Shown: positions 1 to 8,400 of the stretch, piece by piece
How the letters are laid out: each line of letters opens with the position of its first letter
How positions within the stretch are numbered: the stretch's first letter is position 1
Assembly: GCA_025800125.1 (NCBI GenBank)
Contig: JAOXSF010000057.1
Coordinates: 1 to 40,265 of the forward strand
Source of the DNA: Marinobacterium sp.
Lineage (GTDB): Bacteria; Pseudomonadota; Gammaproteobacteria; Pseudomonadales; Balneatricaceae
DNA length: 40,265 nucleotides
Reading direction: 5' to 3'
The notes under the pieces: generated by a model
Seen by the model: only the letters and a program-made list of their open reading frames with translations
What the model was told of the DNA's origin: nothing
Database searches by the model: none
Made by a program: the position numbers and the translations under genes

Positions 1-137
1 TTGCTTGTAGTGCAGGGGGTGCGACAATTGAAACTCTGCGAGAATATGTGCAGAGCCAAGGCACGCATGATTAGAACCGCTGCGCGGTTCCCGCTTGTAT
101 CCCCGCCCGATTGGGCGAGGGTTTACGCGGATTTTTG
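1..137 (-). mobile_element. IS200/IS605-family element, left-end part only (continues outside window)
   Basis: Bases 75-137 are the reverse complement of the end found at 22495-22557: the same two hairpins (GAACCGC/GCGGTTC and CCTCGCCC/GGGCGGGG) in the same order and spacing. Just inside lies the 3' end of a tnpA gene pointing towards the end. This matches IS605-type elements with divergent tnpA and tnpB, where the tnpA stop lies next to the left end. Comparing the two copies puts the element edge at about base 137, followed by CTAA (TTAG on the other strand), which is also next to the 22.5 kb copy. The rest of the element lies to the left of the window. Confidence 0.8.
3..74 (+). CDS. tnpA: IS200/IS605-type TnpA (Y1 HUH transposase), 3' end only
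   Basis: Only the last 23 codons are in the window. They end in a glycine-rich stretch and an ETLREYVQSQ-type helix just before the stop at 72-74. This resembles the C-terminus of IS200/IS605 TnpA, where a conserved small-residue/GG turn is followed by a helix of the form T(V/I)E.L(R/K)(K/E)Y(V/I)..Q. TnpA performs single-strand excision and insertion using the terminal hairpins. Those hairpins lie directly downstream, which supports the call. The catalytic HUH and tyrosine motifs are outside the window, so activity cannot be judged. A degraded copy of the same 3' end lies at 22557-22592. Confidence 0.7.
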   Translation, partial: ACSAGGATIETLREYVQSQGTHD

Positions 138-584
138 CTAAGAGACTGCCCGTGGAGTGACATCCTCAGTGATTCGAGCCCCGAGGGGCTGGAGCTGTTA
201 TTTGACTATACTGAGCGGGCCGAAGAGCACCCGAAATGGGAAGGCCGCCCCGATAGTCTGGCGGAGCGCCAGGGGGCCGCCCTGATCGCCGCGCAGTCGG
301 CCCTGCCGTACCTGCCGAACACTGAGCTGACCCGCCAGCTTGCGGTTGTGCTGAGCGGCACCGAGCCAGCCACTCAGAGCCTGTATGAAGAGCTGGACAT
401 CGCAGCGATAACCCCTACGCCTGCTGCGCCCTCTCAGCAGCGAGCCTGGCAGGCTGCTCGCGATGCAGTGGGCTTTGCTCTACGGGGCAGCCGAGATCCA
501 GAGCGTTCCCGCTCACCGGCTGCGGCATACAACACGGATGAAAGCATCCGCTGTTGCCTCAGAGAGGCTGCAGAGTTGAGTTAA
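138..584 (+). pseudogene. 5'-truncated gene fragment of unknown function
   Basis: An open frame of 149 codons runs from the IS edge to the TAA at 582-584 and has no start of its own after the edge. The apparent ATG at 111 lies inside the IS end. The product is Ala/Glu/Leu-rich with an acidic N-terminal part (FDYTERAEEHPKWEG), shows ordinary coding composition, and has no motif I recognise. It is most simply the 3' part of a gene whose 5' part was lost to the IS insertion or lies beyond the element to the left. Hybrid expression from the IS start is possible but not supported by a ribosome binding site. Confidence 0.45.
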
Positions 585-592
585 CAGGCTGA

Positions 593-622
593 GGCCCGGA
601 TCAGTCCGTATCGCTCCGGGCC
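593..622. other. Inverted repeat between convergent genes (terminator-like, no T-run)
   Basis: A perfect 8-bp stem (GGCCCGGA / TCCGGGCC) with a 14-nt loop lies just after the stop at 584 and before the 3' end of the minus-strand tail operon. No U-tract follows on either strand, so it is at best a weak terminator or mRNA-stabilising hairpin. The remaining DNA up to 712 holds a Shine-Dalgarno-like AGGGAAAAA before an ATG at 637, but the frame from there runs into the opposing tail gene. Confidence 0.4.
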
Positions 623-712
623 ACCACAGGGAAAAAATGATGAAATACGGCTACAGCCTGAAGGAAATTTTTGGAAAGCTACCGGTCAGCAGCAGGCATG
701 AGAGTAGCACTT

Positions 713-1225
713 TCATGGCTGATCAGGCTCAGGCAACCAGCCCTGGTCGAGTACAACATTACTTCGCTGTTGTCCGATTTCCCCCAGGTCGAGTGACAAC
801 ACGCCAAAATCCATACTGGCAACACCGCCGCGCAGTGAAGTGCGGGGGCGTGGCGTAATCTGTAAATTGCCGTTGCTGTTCTGGATCAAGGCGATTTCAA
901 GCTGGCCCTCGTTGAGGGGTACATTTATCAGGTCCAGGCGGGCTGTTGTAGCTTGCCCGATATGATATTCAGCGTGTATCACTAACGACCAGCGCCCTTC
1001 GGGGGCAGTCAGGATCTCATCCCCATCGCCGTGGATGGTGAGGCTCATGCCGTTAGTTTCAACAACCGCGATACTATCTTCGCAGTTAACTATGATCGCG
1101 CTGTTACCCGCATCCTGGATAGAGTAACCGCGATAAACTCCGGTAGGAATAACACCATAAAACTTCCGGTTTAACGCAGCGCTGCCATACTGTTCTTTCC
1201 AGCTGATATCTGCACTCAGAGTCAT
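713..1225 (-). CDS. Putative phage tail/fibre-associated protein
   Basis: This is the last gene of the minus-strand tail operon (170 codons from the chosen start). The open frame extends upstream to 1306, but ATG 1225 has a GGGG ribosome binding site 7 nt upstream and lies 13 nt after the preceding stop, so I start there. The N-terminal stretch NRKFYGVIPTGVYRGY resembles the conserved start of small phage tail proteins found downstream of baseplate genes, in which a cognate fibre domain follows. The remainder looks beta-rich, with alternating hydrophobic residues and no transmembrane segment. Position after J-like, I-like and collar-like genes suggests a tail-tip or fibre component. The family is not firmly identified. 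Confidence 0.55.
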   Translation of the reverse strand: MTLSADISWKEQYGSAALNRKFYGVIPTGVYRGYSIQDAGNSAIIVNCEDSIAVVETNGMSLTIHGDGDEILTAPEGRWSLVIHAEYHIGQATTARLDLINVPLNEGQLEIALIQNSNGNLQITPRPRTSLRGGVASMDFGVLSLDLGEIGQQRSNVVLDQGWLPEPDQP

Positions 1226-1238
1226 ATTAATACCCCAT

Positions 1239-1691
1239 TTAGATCGCTTCAGGCGGATTTTCACCGATATGCGGGAAATCAAGATAGGCGTACGCTGTAT
1301 GCTCATCTGACGGCGTAATCCAGTCTGGAAAGTCCTGCACTACAGCAACCAGATCGCCCTCCAGGTCGATCAGACCTATCATGCTGTTCTGTTTTGGTGT
1401 ATCGACTGAGCCTGATGGTACATGGCAGCGGATGATCAGACGGCCATCAGATAGTTGCCGGTCAGTTTCTTCCAGCTCCGCTCGGTAGAACTTTTTCGGT
1501 ATCTCTTCGAGGTTTGTCGGTACTGACTCCAGCACCGGCAGCTCATCATCATTTGCAGGTTTTTTTACAAATCCGTGCCCAAAATCGGCGGCAACGATTG
1601 CCGGGCACGGCCCTTTACCGCCGATTGATGCGGCTATTTTTTCATAAAACAGCGGCAGGATGGTGGCCCGCTGGTATGTCGCGTCAGGCAT
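1239..1691 (-). CDS. Putative tail-collar/fibre N-terminal domain protein
   Basis: The frame opens at 1763, but ATG 1691 overlaps the stop of the upstream I-like gene by 8 nt (ATGCCTGA), a normal coupling in this operon, so it is the likely start (150 codons). The protein begins with an ILPLFYEKIAASIGG stretch and later has a NSMIGLIDLEGDLVAV strand pattern. This resembles the tail-collar fibre N-terminal domain (DUF3751 type), where a 'GL.D..G.L.AV' strand is common. No receptor-binding C-terminal domain is present, so it may be an attachment or adaptor module. Assignment is by resemblance and neighbourhood only. Confidence 0.5.
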   Translation of the reverse strand: MPDATYQRATILPLFYEKIAASIGGKGPCPAIVAADFGHGFVKKPANDDELPVLESVPTNLEEIPKKFYRAELEETDRQLSDGRLIIRCHVPSGSVDTPKQNSMIGLIDLEGDLVAVVQDFPDWITPSDEHTAYAYLDFPHIGENPPEAI

Positions 1692-3624
1692 CACTGTACC
1701 TCGTGTCGAGAGGCGCAAAGTCCAGCGGTAGTTCATCCAGTTTCGGCGTTTCAGGCCGGTCACCGTTACGGTAGCTGATCATTTGCGCGGTTTTCTGAGA
1801 TGCCCGCTGGTGACTGGCCTGTATCGGAAAAAACGTCAGGCGGGCTGCTGAACGGGATACTATCCCTGTCGAGGTTGCCGCCATAGTCAGCACATCAGTT
1901 CGGCCCTGCTGTGTGCGTGATCGTATGTGACCGCCTGATACCGGTGCTATCCGGGCTGTAGTTTCTGACTGGTAGCTGACTTTAGCTGTCAGAGGCTGAG
2001 CATCAAGTGGGGTCTGATCCAGCGCATCATAGTCCAGCCGGTATTGCCGAAGCGGATTAACAGGCACGGAAACTGCTGTTTTCGTGCCGTTGTCTGCTGG
2101 CTTTAACGCAGTATCTTCGATAGTCAGTACCTGGCTGCTCTGACTGTCCGTTGCCAGCCGGTTCAGAGACTGCACTGTATCGCCTTCAGTACCAACTATC
2201 GGACGATAACTGCCATTGATCTCTGCCCCCCTGTCCAGTGTCCACGGGCCTTGTTGCAGGGCGAGTAGATCCAGTCGGGTCGCGCTGGCCGAGCTGTCGG
2301 CACGGGAACCAGCAGCCGGTTGCACAACGCCGGAGATCACAGAGTGGCTCATCGCAGGTGCATCAGCCGAACTCAGCGCCTCAATACACAATGGTGCGGC
2401 AATGCTGCGGCTGTCTGTTGCCAGGCGGCTCAGCACAGAAGCGGTTTCACCTTCAATTCCGGCCACTGGCCGGTAACTGCCGTTTATCTCTGCACCGATA
2501 TCAAGATGCCAGAGCCAAGGGTTAAACACACCGAGACTGGCACCGTGGTGCAGGGATCTGTTCAGCCCGATACGCAGCGGCTGCCTGTCCAGCTCGATAC
2601 TGTCCAGCGGCAGGGAATCAAAACGGTACTCTGCCAGCGGGTTAACAGGTATCTGGTGTTGGCTCTGTTGAACCGCTGGGCCAGCCAGCACCTCTGCAGC
2701 AGTGACCGGCAGTGTCTGGCGGCTCTGGCTGTCTGTTGCCAGTCGATTAAGTGCATGGACAGTATCGCCTTCAGTGCCAACTATCGGACGATAGCTGCCA
2801 TTAATCTCTGCCCCCCTATCCAGTGTCCATGGGCCTTGTTGCAGTGCTGCAGCAGACAGAGGGTATAGGGTGGAAGATCGTGTATGCAGCGTCAGTGGAG
2901 ACCAGCTATCCAGCGGATGCGTATCCAGTGCCTGTTCATCAAAGCGAAGCGACCAGAAGGGGTTCACTGTTAGATAGTGGGATAACGCCGTGCTGGATGT
3001 TATCCCTTGATACAGCCTCATCGGCTCGACCTTAAACCGATAGATGGCGATGAACAGGATTCCATCGAATACGATATGTGCAGGCCGCAGCACACCCATT
3101 TTGCGGTCTACCGCTTCAGTAATGGATTGTTTTGTGTATCCATGGCGACGAGCGCCAGCCACATCAACAACAACCTTCCCCCTTGATGTCTGCCAGAGTG
3201 TATCCGGGTCTATCTCACCGAACCGGATCTCAAATTCGTTGAGAAAACGGCTGCCGTAGGGTTCACCCAGCGGCGCTTTCAGTGGCAGCCAGCGTATTAC
3301 AGCGCCACCGAAATCGCGCTGCAAAATCGCATTCATGGTGTCTGCGCGGTCTTTGCGGTGGATCTCATAACCCCGCTGCGCATACGCCATGGCCTTGCTT
3401 TCAGCTGTCAGTGGAAACGCGGCCTCAAACTGGGTACCCATCTCACTGAGCCGGATGTCCACTTCTTCCGGGGATGCAGTGAAGATCGAACGGGCTGCTT
3501 CCCGCTCCTGGACCAGCGGTGCAAAACCACCATCCCACAGTTCTTCTATCGCCTCATTCAACACCCGCCACAGCGGAGTATCCTGCTTGACTGGCGTCAG
3601 TCGCCGCTGTAGCCACTTATCCAT
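1684..3624 (-). CDS. Baseplate protein, P2 gpI-like, with extended repeat-containing C-terminus
   Basis: Start ATG 3624 overlaps the J-like stop by 8 nt (ATGGATAA). The upstream frame to 3708 lies inside the J-like gene and is rejected. The first 200 or so residues resemble phage tail protein I: a DTPLWRVLNEAIEELWD opening, a TMNAILQRDFGG helix, a central segment on genome-position geometry, and GYTKQSITEAVDRKMG. gpI joins the baseplate to tail fibres. Unlike the usual gpI of about 180-200 residues, this protein continues to 646 residues with three copies of an EINGSYRP(I/V)(V/A)G module plus spaced 'PLD..PL' motifs. The extension is probably a fibre-like or surface domain. The gene order J-I is the P2-type baseplate order. 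Confidence 0.65.
   Translation of the reverse strand: MDKWLQRRLTPVKQDTPLWRVLNEAIEELWDGGFAPLVQEREAARSIFTASPEEVDIRLSEMGTQFEAAFPLTAESKAMAYAQRGYEIHRKDRADTMNAILQRDFGGAVIRWLPLKAPLGEPYGSRFLNEFEIRFGEIDPDTLWQTSRGKVVVDVAGARRHGYTKQSITEAVDRKMGVLRPAHIVFDGILFIAIYRFKVEPMRLYQGITSSTALSHYLTVNPFWSLRFDEQALDTHPLDSWSPLTLHTRSSTLYPLSAAALQQGPWTLDRGAEINGSYRPIVGTEGDTVHALNRLATDSQSRQTLPVTAAEVLAGPAVQQSQHQIPVNPLAEYRFDSLPLDSIELDRQPLRIGLNRSLHHGASLGVFNPWLWHLDIGAEINGSYRPVAGIEGETASVLSRLATDSRSIAAPLCIEALSSADAPAMSHSVISGVVQPAAGSRADSSASATRLDLLALQQGPWTLDRGAEINGSYRPIVGTEGDTVQSLNRLATDSQSSQVLTIEDTALKPADNGTKTAVSVPVNPLRQYRLDYDALDQTPLDAQPLTAKVSYQSETTARIAPVSGGHIRSRTQQGRTDVLTMAATSTGIVSRSAARLTFFPIQASHQRASQKTAQMISYRNGDRPETPKLDELPLDFAPLDTRYSDA
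2141..2845 (-). repeat. Three internal repeats in the I-like baseplate gene
   Basis: Two nearly identical blocks of about 119 bp lie at 2141-2259 and 2727-2845, and a more diverged third lies at about 2408-2520. On the minus strand each encodes a module with INGSYRP followed by a G.EG(D/E)T stretch and RLATDSQS-like residues. The two outer copies differ mainly at silent positions, which suggests a recent duplication or gene conversion under selection for the protein sequence. Confidence 0.8.
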
Positions 3625-5032
3625 ATTGCACCTGGATAGTGCTGCCCTGCACATCGAGATAGACCAGATCATCAAGGCCATTGCTGTTGATATCGCCGAC
3701 GATATCAATCGTCAATAGAGCACCGGCACCGGTAAAGTAGCCCGTCTCGTTGAGCAGGTCGTACATATCATGTAATCGGATCTCTTCCAGTCGGACAGGG
3801 GAGTTCAGTCCATATGCGAACTCCAGTCGCTCTCTGATACTGAGTTCAGCCGTCGAGCGCACAACTGTACGCGGGACGGTGGCATGGATAATCAGGTGAT
3901 ACGGCTTCAGGTTGGGCTCGACTGCGATATACGCCCGGTTCATCGGCTCTTCCATGCCTGTGACGATTTCTGACAGCACATCAGGGTTATCCGGCGAATA
4001 GGCTGAGATAAATATCTTGTTTATCCAGGCCTGATTCAGGCCATGCACCTGTTCCTGCTCCTGCTCACCCCAGACGTTGACCCAGAGGGCTTCCGGCCAG
4101 CGCCGCCGTATGCTGAAACGGTAATCGTCATCCCATACCAGCTGGTTGTCATAGAGCACGTTGTAGATTGCGTTGTTTCTGATCTCTTCGATGCCTTCAC
4201 GCGCTCTGCCTCCAGTAATGGCGGTCTGAGTCTGTGCCGTGATCATGCCGATATTTGGGTCAGCAGAATCACCAAAAAAGGTCAGATTCTGGCCCGGTAA
4301 CAGTTCACTTTCTCCCTCGGTCAGCTTCAGCGTAACTTTTACTGTCGCGTTCATTTCAGGAATACGGCCAAAATCACCGTTACCAAAGCGAATGCCCAGC
4401 TCATCAAGTGAGCTGTAGAACTCATCAAAGGCCCGGCTGTGCTCGTTTGTATTGAGTAAGCGCGGATACAATGACCACTCCAGCAGTCCCATACCTTCAT
4501 CGACTTCGATACGGAGCGATGAGATTTTTGCCGACTGTGACTTATCCAGCCGGATCTCATAGTACGCGGTCAGCTCTGTTACTGTGTGTAACTTTGTGAT
4601 GGTTTCGACCTGCGCGATCTCGGAAGTGGCATAGCTACCAGCAGGCACCGAAACCGCTTCCTGCACTTCGTACTGCAACTGGTCATCAGATAGCCAGATG
4701 CTACCGGCTTCGATCAGCACATCGATTGAACCGCCGTTGGCAAATGCAGCAATGCCGCGACTGGGTGACGGCTTGCGGGGTACATACTGGCGGTCTTCAG
4801 CACCGGCCAGAATACTGGAGCGATCAAGCGCCGTGCTGATATGACTTTCCTGCTTTACACGCTCCATCTGATGCAGAGACTGCCGGAACGGCCAGGTGAC
4901 CTGCCTCGAAAGATGCTCAATGGTCTGGCTGTTTACCAGGTGTTTCCATTCAGGCTTACTGCCCAGAATCTCTTTGAATCTGGCCTCCGCCTGAGCCGCA
5001 CTGACATAATCCTGATTCTCAGGTGATTCCAC
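3617..5032 (-). CDS. Baseplate wedge protein, gpJ/gp6-like
   Basis: The protein (471 codons) has the position, size and C-terminal character of the baseplate J family (P2 gpJ / T4 gp6-like). A repeated beta domain is followed by SIRERLEFAYGLNSPVRLEEI and LHDMYDLLNETG, the typical end where loops alternate with short helices. The frame opens at 5077, but GTG 5032 has AAGGAG 6 nt upstream and overlaps gp25 by only 14 nt, so I start there. It lies directly after the gp25-like gene and before the I-like gene, which is the standard wedge order. Its role would be forming the baseplate wedge around the tail hub. It is longer than P2 gpJ (about 300 residues), so the match is to the larger members of the family. 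Confidence 0.7.
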   Translation of the reverse strand: MESPENQDYVSAAQAEARFKEILGSKPEWKHLVNSQTIEHLSRQVTWPFRQSLHQMERVKQESHISTALDRSSILAGAEDRQYVPRKPSPSRGIAAFANGGSIDVLIEAGSIWLSDDQLQYEVQEAVSVPAGSYATSEIAQVETITKLHTVTELTAYYEIRLDKSQSAKISSLRIEVDEGMGLLEWSLYPRLLNTNEHSRAFDEFYSSLDELGIRFGNGDFGRIPEMNATVKVTLKLTEGESELLPGQNLTFFGDSADPNIGMITAQTQTAITGGRAREGIEEIRNNAIYNVLYDNQLVWDDDYRFSIRRRWPEALWVNVWGEQEQEQVHGLNQAWINKIFISAYSPDNPDVLSEIVTGMEEPMNRAYIAVEPNLKPYHLIIHATVPRTVVRSTAELSIRERLEFAYGLNSPVRLEEIRLHDMYDLLNETGYFTGAGALLTIDIVGDINSNGLDDLVYLDVQGSTIQVQYG

Positions 5033-5402
5033 TGGTAACTCCTTCGCCTGATAGCTGAGTGTCCTTCTCAAAAACACCCAGATTGTGAAATATAACGATC
5101 TTGATCAGATCAATGCTGACAAACTGGACTGATACAGCCCGGACGGTGACGTCACGCACATCCCGCCGGATCTTCTGCACCAGTTTCATCTGGATTTCTA
5201 TCTCCAGCGCAGGGCTCTGGGGTTCGTGCAGGAAGGCGCGTAGCGGTGAGCCCCAGCCAGGGTTGTCAGCAACCGTCCCTTCAGGGGTATCCAGCCAGTC
5301 TGATATCCGGTTGTTCAGGCCATCCATGCCGCCAACATGGGTGATGCCATCTGGCCGGACACGGAGCAGGTAATCTATTTCTGAAAATTTAGCGTCTGTC
5401 AT
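5019..5402 (-). CDS. gp25-like baseplate wedge protein
   Basis: This 127-residue product shows the gp25/GPW family pattern. It has an I..WL.TP.G....P.WG..L..FLHEP segment, here ISDWLDTPEGTVADNPGWG, and then the E.....V...I..D.RD helix. In T4, gp25 joins the sheath-nucleating wedge to the tube. Related proteins occur in T6SS and all contractile tails. ATG 5402 lies 4 nt after the tape-measure-like stop. It belongs to the same minus-strand transcript as the J-like and I-like genes. Confidence 0.8.
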   Translation of the reverse strand: MTDAKFSEIDYLLRVRPDGITHVGGMDGLNNRISDWLDTPEGTVADNPGWGSPLRAFLHEPQSPALEIEIQMKLVQKIRRDVRDVTVRAVSVQFVSIDLIKIVIFHNLGVFEKDTQLSGEGVTSGIT

Positions 5403-5405
5403 GGG

Positions 5406-8400
5406 TTAGAGTCTGTCATGGGATAGCAATATCAGTGCAGTGTCATCAAACTGATTCGGGATATGTTCAACGCCGGTAATACCTTCTCGCGCCCGTTCTT
5501 TGCGCGGGCTGGCGCTACCCGCAGGTGCCTGAACTGTAACCGCTGGCTGCTTGCCGGATACCGGGATGCCATTTTTGCGCAGCGATTCAATCTCACGAGA
5601 CAGATTAGTGATGGCGCGAAGCAGCTGCGGGGTTGTCGCTGCTCTGCTGGAAGGGCTGGACACATCTGCAGCGGGCGCAGCAGGGAGCGCCGCAGGCTCT
5701 ACCTTCTGCTCAGTGATATAGGCCGTTTCTGCAGTTGCAGCGGTAATCTCTGATGATACCGGGGTGGCTGGAACGGACTGCGCTGTCACCACTGTGGTGG
5801 CTGTATGCTGGCTATCGGCCACAGCGGCATGGTGGCTGCTCTGCATGTGAGTCGCGCTGTCTTTATCTGCTGTAGACTCAGTTACGGCACCAGCGCCTGA
5901 GCTTGCATCGGCAACGGTGCTGATACCGACTCCAGCCATTCCGGCGGCTGAGGTCGCAGCAGGCAGGGGTGATGTGCTGGCACGGGCTGCTTGCGCCTCA
6001 GCGGCTGGTGCGGCGGGTGTTACCGGGTCGGGTGCTGCTTTCCGGCCCAGCATGGATGAAAACCAGTTATCGGCAGTTTCTATCAGTGGCGCAGCTGTTG
6101 CCGTTACAGTCGAAACAAAGCTGCTGAAAAAGCTGCTATCGTTCTCGGCCTGCTGTCTGTTTTCACCATGCCCTGACTCCAGCTTTGATTCAGTAGTCTT
6201 TTCTTCCCTGCTTTCCTCTCTGGTGTGCGTCTGACTGACCTGATGGTGACTGGCTGATTCCGCGCTGGTTGCAGCCTCGGAGATTGTTTCGTTATTGCGG
6301 TGAGTGGTTTCAGACGATTCAGCAGCCGCAACGCTGGATGTGCTATCTGATGATTGCTTTCCAGCCAGATAACGTCCGGCCATCTCACCCAACCAGTCGC
6401 CGCCATAGCCGCCCAGTATGCCGCCCAGCAAGCCGCCGATTACCGTACCAACGACAGGTACTACAGACCCCGCCATAGCGCCTGTAGCCGCACCGGCCAG
6501 CGCACCACCTCCAGCACCAATACCTGATGATGCCGCAATCGTTGTGCGCTGTTTATCAGACAGCTCTGGCCGGGAGGTTATCAGAGCCTCTTTTTTATCT
6601 TTATACGCTGCCCACCCGGCGACCGGGGCTGCAATTGCACCAAACAGCCGTCCGGCTGGAGCCAGCTTTGACAACAGTGAGGACTTACCGCCAGGGGCGC
6701 TGCCTTCGCTGACGGCTTCAGTCAGCTTGCTGACGCCAGGTATCCGGTTTATCAGCTCTCTGGCCCGGCCCATAAAGCCCCGTTTCTTACCGGGGGCTGG
6801 ACGGCGTGTGTCGGCATCCGTCCGGCGTTCTGCCTCCATGCCAGGGCTATCGCCCCCCAGCAGATCTGCAGCAGCCTCCAGCAGCCCACCGGAACTACTG
6901 TTACTGCCGCCCGCACTGGCCGCGCTGCTGCTGACCTTATCAAGCCCGTCCTGCAGATCTTTTGCGGTGTCCCGAATAGCTGCTTCAACGCTACTGACCG
7001 CATCGACAATCTGTTGATTGTTATCGTCAGCAATAGCTGCTTTACGCCCTTCTGCCTGCTTTTGCTGGTAATGCCCGCGTTTATCATGGCTCTGATTATT
7101 GCTGGTGACAGAATGATAATCAGATGTTCTGGCTGCTGTAGCCGTATGCTCGTTATTGGCCTGGCTGACCGCAGTGGTACTGGCTGTACTGGTACTGGTT
7201 GTGGTGCTGTCAGTCGCTGCTGTCGTAATGCTGTTTGTGCCTGCACCTGTATCGGCACCTGCACCGGGCGACTGTGCTGCTACGGTAAGAAATTGGTCGC
7301 TCTGAGTTCGGTCTGTGCACTGACTCTCAGTGCTGACAACTGCATGGGTAGTATCGGACTCTGACTGGTGCGTTACCAGCGGGCTGGCCGCTATCACGCT
7401 TTGCTGGCTAGCGGCTTGTGCCACAACGGTCTCCAGCTGCTTGAGACCATTCTGATTTACCGATTCCGCTGGCGCTGTTACTGCCTGTGTGGCGCTGTGG
7501 CTGCGATATGAAGTGCTATGCTGCGCCGTTGCCTGGCCTGAATAGCGTTCAGCCTGCTGAAGCTGACTTTTTGCAATGGCTGGCGCAGGCTGCGTTACTT
7601 CAGGCTTCGCATCCTGTGCACCGTCTACGTGGGGAATATCAGCAGCCTGGCCCGGTGACTCTGCCGTTATGGTTTGTGAGGCCGTGCGTTCAGTCAGCTG
7701 CGTTGTATCTGCTGTTGTGCCTGCTGACTGTGACGGGGTGTCTGGAGAGATCACGGCAGACGTTGTATCAGTCTGGCTGATCACTGCTGTACTGGTTGTG
7801 GTGCTGTCAGTCGCTGCTGTCGTAATGCTGTTTGTGCCTGCACCTGTATCGGCACCTGCACCGGGCGACTGTGCTGCTACGGTAAGAAATTGGTCGCTCT
7901 GAGTTCGGTCAGCGCGGGGGGGCTTGCCAGCCTCTGGGCCTGTGGTGGTTGTAGCGGGTGGTGACTGGTCTGGCGCTGGAGCCTGTGCTGGTTGCAGGGT
8001 ATCAGCAGCGTCCTGACGGGTAGAGGTTGCTTCATGCTCGTCCTCTTCATCGTCTGATGTGTTACCACGTACAGCGGCTACCAGTTTGCCAGTAACACTG
8101 TCCTCATCGGCCAGGCCGTCAATAGCTTCTTTCGCTTCCTGCAGAGCCCCATAGATCGGGCCGCCCACGGCAGTGCCCGCTGCGTCATCTACGTCAGTAG
8201 TGGCGTTCTCAGTTACCGCATCCTGCAGTGTGTCTGTCAGACGCCCTATCAGCCCTCGTTCCTGCTGTTCGGCGCGGGCCTTCTCCAGCGCTTCTGCTGA
8301 TTTGCTGCTTTTGTCTGGCGCTGAGGTTTTCGGAAGGAACCGGCCATTGGCACCTCTGACGGCACCGGTTACCTCGGCGTCCTGGTTATTCACTTGCTCA

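Noticed and set aside
637-858. Plus-strand 73-codon frame with an AGGGA-like site
   Set aside because: Most of it overlaps the opposing tail gene and has the composition of its shadow. Only 75 bp are outside that gene.
6418-7017. 199-codon plus-strand frame opposite the tape-measure-like gene
   Set aside because: Alanine/serine/proline-rich shadow of the low-complexity gene, without ribosome site or promoter.
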